NCBI GenBank assembly: GCA_951799425.1
Contig: OX637399.1
Span: 18,884,001 to 18,948,000 of the forward strand
Origin: Ilex aquifolium
Taxonomy: Eukaryota; Streptophyta; Magnoliopsida; Aquifoliales; Aquifoliaceae
Length of the DNA stretch: 64,000 nucleotides
Reading direction: 5' to 3'
In this document: positions 58,147-64,000 of the stretch, piece after piece
Layout of the letters: each line of letters starts with the position of its first letter
Numbering within the stretch: position 1 is the stretch's first letter
The notes under the pieces: model-generated
Told to the model about the DNA's origin: nothing
The model's input: only the letters and a program-made list of their open reading frames with translations
Databases searched by the model: none
Translations under genes and position numbers: made by a program

Positions 58147-59064
58147 TTCCCCCTCTCTTTAAAAGGATTCGTCCTCGAATCTTCGTCATCTGCAATAAAA
58201 GGAGAAAGATCAGCAACATTAAAAGTAGCACTAACACTATACTCACCAGGAAGATCTAGTTTGTAAGCGTTATCATTTATCCGTGCCACCACTTGAAAAG
58301 GCCCATCTCCTCTAGGCTGCAACTTAGAACGCCTTTGTGCGGGAAAACGCTCCTTTCGCATATGCACCCAAACCCAATCTCCAGGCTCAAAAACCACCTT
58401 CTTACGTCCCTTATTAGCTTGAGTAGCATATTGCTTCTTTCGCCTCTCAATGTGCAATCGAACTTTCTCATGCAATTGCTTCACCAATTCAGCCTTTCGT
58501 TCTCCATCTAAATTAGCACACTCATCAACAGGCAAAGGCAACAAATCTAATGGAGTTAAGGGATTAAAACCATAGACAATTTCGAAAGGTGAATAATTAG
58601 TAGCAGAATGCACACTACGATTATAAGCAAATTCGACATGAGGCAAACAATCCTCCCAAGTTTTCAAATTTTTACCAATGACAGCACGCAATAAAGTAGA
58701 AACAGTATGATTAGTTACCTCGGTTTGCCCATCTGTTTGTGGATGGCAAGTAGTAGAAAAGAGTAATTTAGTACCAAGCTTACCCCCACAATGTCTTCCA
58801 GAAATAGCTCAAAAACTTAGCATCACGATCAGACACAATGCTCCGAGGCACTCCATGTAAACGCCCCACCTCTCAAAAGAACAAATCAGCTACATTGCTA
58901 GCATCATCAGTCTTATGACATGCAATGAAATGCGCCATCTTTAAAAACCTGTCAACAACAACAAACACAGAATCCCGTCCTCGTTTTGTCCTAGGTAAAC
59001 CTAACACAAAATCCATGGAAATATCTACCCAAGGTGAACTAGGTATAGGTAAGGGATTATACAA
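57993..59064 (-). pseudogene. Integrase region of A'
   Basis: Segments 57993-58691 and 58873-59064. The first covers the end of the catalytic core and the C-terminal part ([38 protein letters not shown]) and runs into the LTR with GGPMTRARVKRMKEAL, as in A. The second holds [20 protein letters not shown]. Confidence 0.88.
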
Positions 59065-59729
59065 ACCATGGGCTGAACCTTGGACTTAGCCTTTTTACAA
59101 GCAACACATTTCTCACAAATTCGCTCAACATCCCGTTTCATATGTGGCCAGAAAAAATGTTCAACTAACACATCTAAGGTTTTCCTAACACCAAAGTGCC
59201 CCATTAAACCACCCCCATGTGCTTCTCTAACTAATAACTCATGCATCAAACAATTGGGCACACACAATCGATCCTCTCGAAACAAGAACCCATGATGCCT
59301 ATAAAACTTACCAAAACCCGAACTCTCACAAGCATCAAACACATTTGCAAAGTCAGAATCAATAGCATATAAATCCTTAATGTACTCAAAACCAAGCAAC
59401 TTTGCATTTAAAGTGGAAACTAAAGCATACCTACGAGATAAAGCATCAGCAACCACATTCTCTTTCCCCATCTTGTATTTGATAACGTAAGGAAAGGTCT
59501 CAATGAATTCAACCCATTTAGCATGTCGTCTATTTAGCTTACCTTGGCCTTTCAAATGTTTCAAAGACTCATGATCAGTGTGGATGACAAACTCCTTGGG
59601 CCAAAGATAATGTTGCCAAGTCTCTAACGCCCTCACCAATGCATAAAGCTCCTTATCATAAGTTGGGTAATTCAAGGCTGCCCCATTTAGCTTCTCACTG
59701 AAATAAGCTAAAGGACGACCTCCCTGCAT
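59025..59729 (-). pseudogene. RNase H and integrase zinc-binding region of A'
   Basis: A 234-residue open segment: [60 protein letters not shown], then the zinc-binding [18 protein letters not shown] and [11 protein letters not shown]. It closely matches A. Confidence 0.9.
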
Positions 59730-60720
59730 TTAAAACAGCTCCAATTCCAATACCTGAGGCATCACACTCAACTTCAAAAGTTTGAGAAAAGTTAGGCAAA
59801 GCAAGTAAAGGAGCAGAACTAAGTTTTTCTTTAATCAAATTAAAAGCAACTTCTTGGTCCCTTCCCCATTTAAAACCTACGCTTTTCTTAACGATTTCAG
59901 TCAATGGTGCAGCCATGGTGCTAAAGTCCTTTACAAACCTTCTATATAAACTAGCAAGCCCATGAAAGCTACGTACCTCAGTAATGCTTTTAGGTGTAGG
60001 CCATTCTCGAATAGCCTTAACCTTGTCCTCATCAACCGCAATGCCCTTAGCACTAACAACATATCCTAAGAAAACAATCTGACTAGTGCAAAACGAACAT
60101 TTCTTGAGGTTAGCAAATAACTGAGCATCACGCAAAGAACATAACACAAGCCTCAAATGTTCAACATGCTCATCTAGGCTCTTACTGTAAATCAAGATAT
60201 CATCAAAATAAACGACAACGAATTTACCAATAAAAGCACGCAAAACATGGTTCATTAAACGCATAAACGTACTAGGTGCATTGGTTAAGCCAAAAGGCAT
60301 TACCAGCCATTCATATAAACCATATTTAGTCTTAAATGCCGTTTTCCATTCATCACCTTCTCTCATCCTAATTTGATGATAACCAGATTTCAGATCAATC
60401 TTACTAAACTAGCAACTGCCATGCAATTCATCTAACATGTCATCAAGTCTAGGAATGGGATGACAATACTTTACTGTTATTTTGTTCACGGCGCGGCAAT
60501 CGGTGCACATCCTCCAAGTCCCATCCTTTTTGGGCACAAGTAACACTGGAACTGCACAATGACTCAAGCTCTCCCTTATATGACCCTTCGACATCAGCTC
60601 CTCAACTTGCCTTTGAAGTTCCTTCGTCTCCTCGGGATTACTCCTATAAGCTAGACGATTGGGAATCATTGCACCAGGAATGAAATCAATCTGATGTTCA
60701 ATCCCTCTAACTGGTGGCAA
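59695..60720 (-). pseudogene. Reverse transcriptase region of A'
   Basis: Segments 59695-60366 and 60409-60720. [40 protein letters not shown], catalytic [31 protein letters not shown] and [14 protein letters not shown]. It differs from A by only a few residues per hundred. Confidence 0.9.
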
Positions 60721-60995
60721 GCCATTTGGGATTTCCTAGAGAAAAACATCACCGAACTCCTGCAAAAGAGAATCAACAACACTAGGCAAAGCATGGTTAA
60801 GCTCATTAGTATTCAAAAAGGCCTCCTTGTACATAAGTACAATCATCGGCTGCCCGGAATAAAAAGCTCCCATAACCTCTCATTCTTTTGCATAGAAACT
60901 CACATTTTTCCTCTCTTGCTTTTGTGAACTCTCACTATTTTCACTCCTTGAAGATTCAACAACCTCTCTATTTTTTCCCTCAATTTTTTTCACTT

Positions 60996-61415
60996 TCACT
61001 CTATTTCCCTCTTTTTTTCATTGTCACTCTCTTTTCTTCCCTCAAACTCACTTTTTAACCTCATTTGATCATCATGCACCTGTCTAGGTGTTAACGGTAC
61101 AAGTGTTACAGGTTTGCCATGCAGTACAAAAGAATATATATTTCTATATCCATCATGCATAACTTGCCTATCAAACTGCCAAGGACGTCCCAAAAGTAAA
61201 TGACCAACATGGGACTACATCACACAAAACCTCATCAACATAACGCCCAATGGAGAATGAAACCAATACCTGCCTATTCACCTTAATCTCCCCACATTCA
61301 TTCAACCATTGCAACTTATAAGGAGTAGGGTGCTTAATAGTAGGCAAATTAAGTTTCTCAACTAACAAGGTACTAGCAACATTAGCACAACTCCCACCAT
61401 CAATGATAACACTAC
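60996..61415 (-). pseudogene. Protease region of A'
   Basis: Segments 60996-61193 and 61171-61368: LNLPTIKHPTPYKLQWLNEC, VLVSFSIGRYVDEVLCDV, GRPWQFDRQVMHDGYRN. The VIIDGGSCANV-type active-site text is reached just before element C starts at 61416. Confidence 0.8.
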
Positions 61416-62150
61416 TGATGTGAATCCGCCAAAATAACGAGATCCAACAACGAAAAAGGAACTCAAGATCGTTCTATGATCAGATTTGAATGATAGACCT
61501 TGACCCGTTGTTTACGACAAACAAGAACCTTGATATATATGACCTCAACCCGTTGTTTGATGCGAAACAAGAACCTTGGTATAAGGAAGACGCCACAAAC
61601 GGTGGTGGAATTCCGTTTGATAAGTCGCTGGTGAACGCCACGGAAAATCCCGATAAGTTCGTTTAGTTCTTCAAAGAACCGTAGAGAAAATACTCTCAAA
61701 ATTTACTGAATAATAATCTCTGCCGTTTCGTTGATTTTGACGCCTATTTATAGGCTGGCCATTACAAAGAAAATTCCTAATCTGCTGAGGAAAACAAATC
61801 CTAATCTACTAAAGAAACAAATCCTAATCTAGTAAGGAAACAAATCCTAATCTAATATAAAGAAACAAATCCTAATCTACTAAGGAAACAAATCCTAATA
61901 GGAGTTTATATTTTGACAATCCAAAAATATGAACTGTTCCAGAAATTCTGGAAATTACAAAAATACCCCTAACTCTAAAAAATATTAAAAAGACATATAA
62001 AATACTAATACTAGCAAATTGACTTAAAATAAGAATCAAAATACAATAATGCAAGGCTCCATATGGATCTTTGTCTTGATGGAAAGTCAATTCCATTATC
62101 TTTCACATATTCGAATTTGTGTTTCCATGAGCATCTTATGGATTGCATCA
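61416..62150 (-). repeat. Element C LTR, first in array
   Basis: Plus-strand TGATGTGAATCC...GGATTGCATCA. Promoter block GCCTATTTATAGGCTGGCC at 61742-61760. Five tandem copies of AACAAATCCTAATCTA-type text at about 61792-61895. Confidence 0.93.
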
Positions 62151-63030
62151 TTCTCCCCTTGTTAGAGAAAACTCGTCCTCGAGTTTTAAAGTGTTGCAGT
62201 ATGAAAGTCCAAAAACTTTGAACTTGAATATGTAGCTGTCTCTGAGAAGCTTTAAGATGATGTCTCATTTTCTTCTCCAATTGAGGAAACAAAGAAAAAA
62301 ATTGGAAATTGATCCCCTTGATTGTGTCGTTGAAATTTTCTGGAATGATAAAATCAATTGGCGGAGCAAAGTGGATAGAAAGAAGCATTGGTGACTCTTC
62401 ATGTAGATCCTTGAAAGATGCAAACAAATCAAGCTCTTGGGACATCGTTGTTGCTGGTTGAAAGTCATTAATGGGAACAATTTCACCGGGCAACACCTCT
62501 AGCACTATGTCAGAGCTCTTAGGTAGTAATGTACTCATCTCTAAAGGCTCATTTGATTCAATACTAGTTGCTGGATTTTCCATCTTGTCAGGCTCCACAA
62601 CAAAAAAATTGTTTGGATATTCACTTTTTACCTTAGCCTCTGGACAAGTGAGTAGCGTAGTTGCTTGGGATTGTGTTGATTCTTCTACTTCATCTTGAAT
62701 TATTCGATCAGTTGTTGCTTTGGGCTGTTTTTTATGAATCTTTTCTAGTTGCACAGTAGAATCTAAATAACTTTGAGTTTTACCCCCTTGCGAAGAAGAA
62801 ACCCTTCTACGCACATTAGGGACGTTTTGTGGCTGCCTCTCACGTGTATTCTCCATCTGATCTAACCGTTTGTGAACTTGCTCCAGTTCCAACCTCAACA
62901 AACGCCTCATCTCACTCATCACAGCCTCCATAAACAATTTCGGATTAGCCAATTTCATAGCTTCTGCGGCCATGTTCTTAACACCGTTGTGAGATATGAT
63001 TGCACTCTTGCCTTTTTTTTTTATTTCCAT
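62011..63030 (-). CDS. ORF of non-autonomous element C, copy C1, unknown function
   Basis: A 339-residue open frame. A likely start is MAAEAMKLANPKLFMEAVMS near 62971; an upstream MEIKKKGKSAI at 63030 is in frame. It has the same layout as C2: a predicted coiled coil (LRLELEQVHKRLDQMENTRE), a Ser/Gln/Thr-rich stretch, an acidic and hydrophobic middle (EPLEMSTLLPKSSDIVLEVL, APPIDFIIPENF) and a basic end (LEKKMRHHLKASQRQLHIQV, KTRGRVFSN). It then runs through the polypurine tract about 130 bp into the LTR. Both copies are open despite about 7% protein difference, which hints at selection. No known enzyme motif. Confidence 0.6.
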   Translation of the reverse strand: MEIKKKGKSAIISHNGVKNMAAEAMKLANPKLFMEAVMSEMRRLLRLELEQVHKRLDQMENTRERQPQNVPNVRRRVSSSQGGKTQSYLDSTVQLEKIHKKQPKATTDRIIQDEVEESTQSQATTLLTCPEAKVKSEYPNNFFVVEPDKMENPATSIESNEPLEMSTLLPKSSDIVLEVLPGEIVPINDFQPATTMSQELDLFASFKDLHEESPMLLSIHFAPPIDFIIPENFNDTIKGINFQFFSLFPQLEKKMRHHLKASQRQLHIQVQSFWTFILQHFKTRGRVFSNKGRMMQSIRCSWKHKFEYVKDNGIDFPSRQRSIWSLALLYFDSYFKSIC

Positions 63031-63242
63031 TCAATAATTCTTACTATCTTTTGACAGTAACATGATAAGATTTCGTAATAAACTAGAACCAACAAAATAC
63101 GAGCGGAATGGGGTAAAGGGAATTCGGCTAAACTAGGGTTTGTGAACCAAATTTGGAACTAAAAAAAAAAAATTACAGAATAAAGAAAAGAAAGGGTTTT
63201 TTTTTTTTTTTAAGAGATAGGCAAACCTGAACTAGAACCTTT

Positions 63243-63254
63243 GCTCTGATACCA
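63243..63254 (-). promoter_or_regulatory. Primer binding site of element C (initiator tRNA-Met)
   Basis: Minus strand TGGTATCAGAGC, two bases from the LTR at 63257; the same site as in elements A and D. Confidence 0.93.
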
Positions 63255-63256
63255 AA

Positions 63257-63991
63257 TGATGTGAATCCGCCAAAATAACGAGATCCAACAACGAAAAAGG
63301 AACTCAAGATCGTTCTATGATCAGATTTGAATGATAGACCTTGACCCGTTGTTTACGACAAACAAGAACCTTGGTATATATGACCTCAACCCGTTGTTTG
63401 ATGCGAAACAAGAACCTTGGTATAAGGAAGACGCCACAAACGGTGGTGGAATTCCGTTTGATAAGTCGCTGGTGAACGCCCCGGAAAATCCCGATAAGTT
63501 CGTTTAGTTCTTCAAAGAACCGTAGAGAAAATACTCTCAAAATTTACTGAATAATAATCTCTGCCTTTTCGTTGATTTAGACGCCTATTGATAGGCTGGC
63601 CATTACAAAGAAAATTCCTAATCTGCTGAGGAAAACAAATCCTAATCTACTAAAGAAACAAATCCTAATCTAGTAAGGAAACAAATCCTAATCTAATATA
63701 AAGAAACAAATCCTAATCTACTAAGGAAACAAATCCTAATAGGAGTTTATATTTTGACAATCCAAAAATATGAACTGTTCCAGAAATTCTGGAAATTACA
63801 AAAATACCCCTAACTCTAAAAAATATTAAAAAGACATATAAAATACTAATACTAGCAAATTGACTTAAAATAAGAATCAAAATACAATAATGCAAGGCTC
63901 CATATGGATCTTTGTCTTGATGGAAAGTCAATTCCATTATCTTTCACATATTCGAATTTGTGTTTCCATGAGCATCTTATGGATTGCATCA
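63257..63991 (-). repeat. Element C LTR, second (shared) in array
   Basis: 735 bp, about 99.3% like the first. It is followed at 63992 by TTCTCCCCT, the same polypurine text that follows the first LTR at 62151, so another internal region begins at the window edge. Confidence 0.93.
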
Positions 63992-64000
63992 TTCTCCCCT

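Larger units (their letters stand above)
57391..61415 (-). mobile_element. Element A': second CRM-like chromovirus copy, minus strand, continues past element C
   Basis: 3' LTR at 57391-58146, then integrase, RNase H, RT and protease text nearly the same as element A, up to 61415 where C enters. Gag and the 5' LTR should lie beyond the window. TAGAA precedes it (57386-57390). Broken, with roughly eight breaks. It is younger than E's second unit, which it interrupts, and older than C. Confidence 0.9.
26399..64000 (+). mobile_element. Element E: Athila-like Ty3/Gypsy, tandem LTR-internal-LTR-internal, runs off the window
   Basis: The first LTR (26399-26590 plus 45784-47275) is followed by a tRNA-Asp primer site, gag, an integrase remnant, a third ORF and a polypurine tract. 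The second LTR (55398-57084) is followed by another primer site (57089) and gag (57192). The right end is not in the window. Nested inside are F, the 51275-53369 chimera and A' (with C). The pol core is largely missing from the first unit, and the element is broken, with several breaks. The two LTRs look several per cent diverged. Confidence 0.85.
61416..64000 (-). mobile_element. Element C array: small non-autonomous LTR element in tandem, runs off the window
   Basis: LTR (61416-62150), internal region with one ORF (62151-63256), LTR (63257-63991), then the polypurine tract of a further internal copy (63992-64000). The two LTRs, both 735 bp, differ at about five sites (0.7%), so the event is recent. 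The internal region has the initiator-Met primer site and no pol. It is inserted in A' protease text; ACTAC (61411-61415) is the left flank. Confidence 0.9.

Overview
This is a piece of flowering-plant nuclear DNA, most likely from a dicot, made almost entirely of nested retrotransposons. Evidence for a plant: an L1-type LINE with a DUF4283 ORF1 and a zf-RVT/RNase H ORF2; Athila-type Ty3/Gypsy elements primed by tRNA-Asp and carrying a third ORF; and CRM-like chromoviruses primed by initiator tRNA-Met. I see no host gene, rRNA, tRNA or CRISPR array that I can defend. The species cannot be told from the sequence.

Layout. (1) 1-9415: a decayed plus-strand LINE (about 1097-9415), split by two solo LTRs with 5-bp target duplications (1638-3064; 6756-9306). 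(2) 9416-13707: unclassified repeat DNA, a Ty3/Gypsy RT fragment (11405-11930), a minus-strand LTR piece and a partial LTR of the 6756-9306 family. (3) 13708-23545: element A, a minus-strand CRM-like chromovirus with both LTRs and matching GAAGA duplications; a solo LTR (20253-22894) sits in its 5' LTR. (4) 23891-26398: 3' LTR and 3' internal end of a minus-strand Athila-like element (F'), which was later entered by element E. (5) 26399 to beyond 64000: E, a plus-strand Athila-like element whose second LTR (55398-57084) runs straight into a second primer site and gag, so it is a tandem LTR-internal-LTR-internal array.

E is the host for most of the rest. Its first LTR holds F (26591-45783), a second Athila-like family with gag, pol and a third ORF. 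F in turn holds a minus-strand solo LTR (27537-31081) and a small rearranged element, D (34123-36048). E's internal region holds a chimeric insertion (51275-53369). E's second gag holds a second CRM-like copy, A' (57391 onward), which was itself entered by a young tandem array of a small ORF-bearing element, C (61416 onward).

How the parts relate. A, C and D share TGATG...CATCA ends, an initiator-Met primer site and a core promoter block, so C and D are probably non-autonomous partners of the A-type chromovirus. E and F share a tRNA-Asp primer site, a polypurine tract that occurs twice (after pol and at the LTR), and a third ORF preceded by short palindromes of the same kind as in their own LTRs.

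The observations I rate highest are: two insertions with perfect target duplications that carry U5-type LTR ends at both termini (one joining two families); family-specific palindrome clusters repeated in the LTR and ahead of the third ORF; different module order downstream of pol in E and F; and two tandem arrays sharing LTRs. All divergence figures are counts or estimates by eye.
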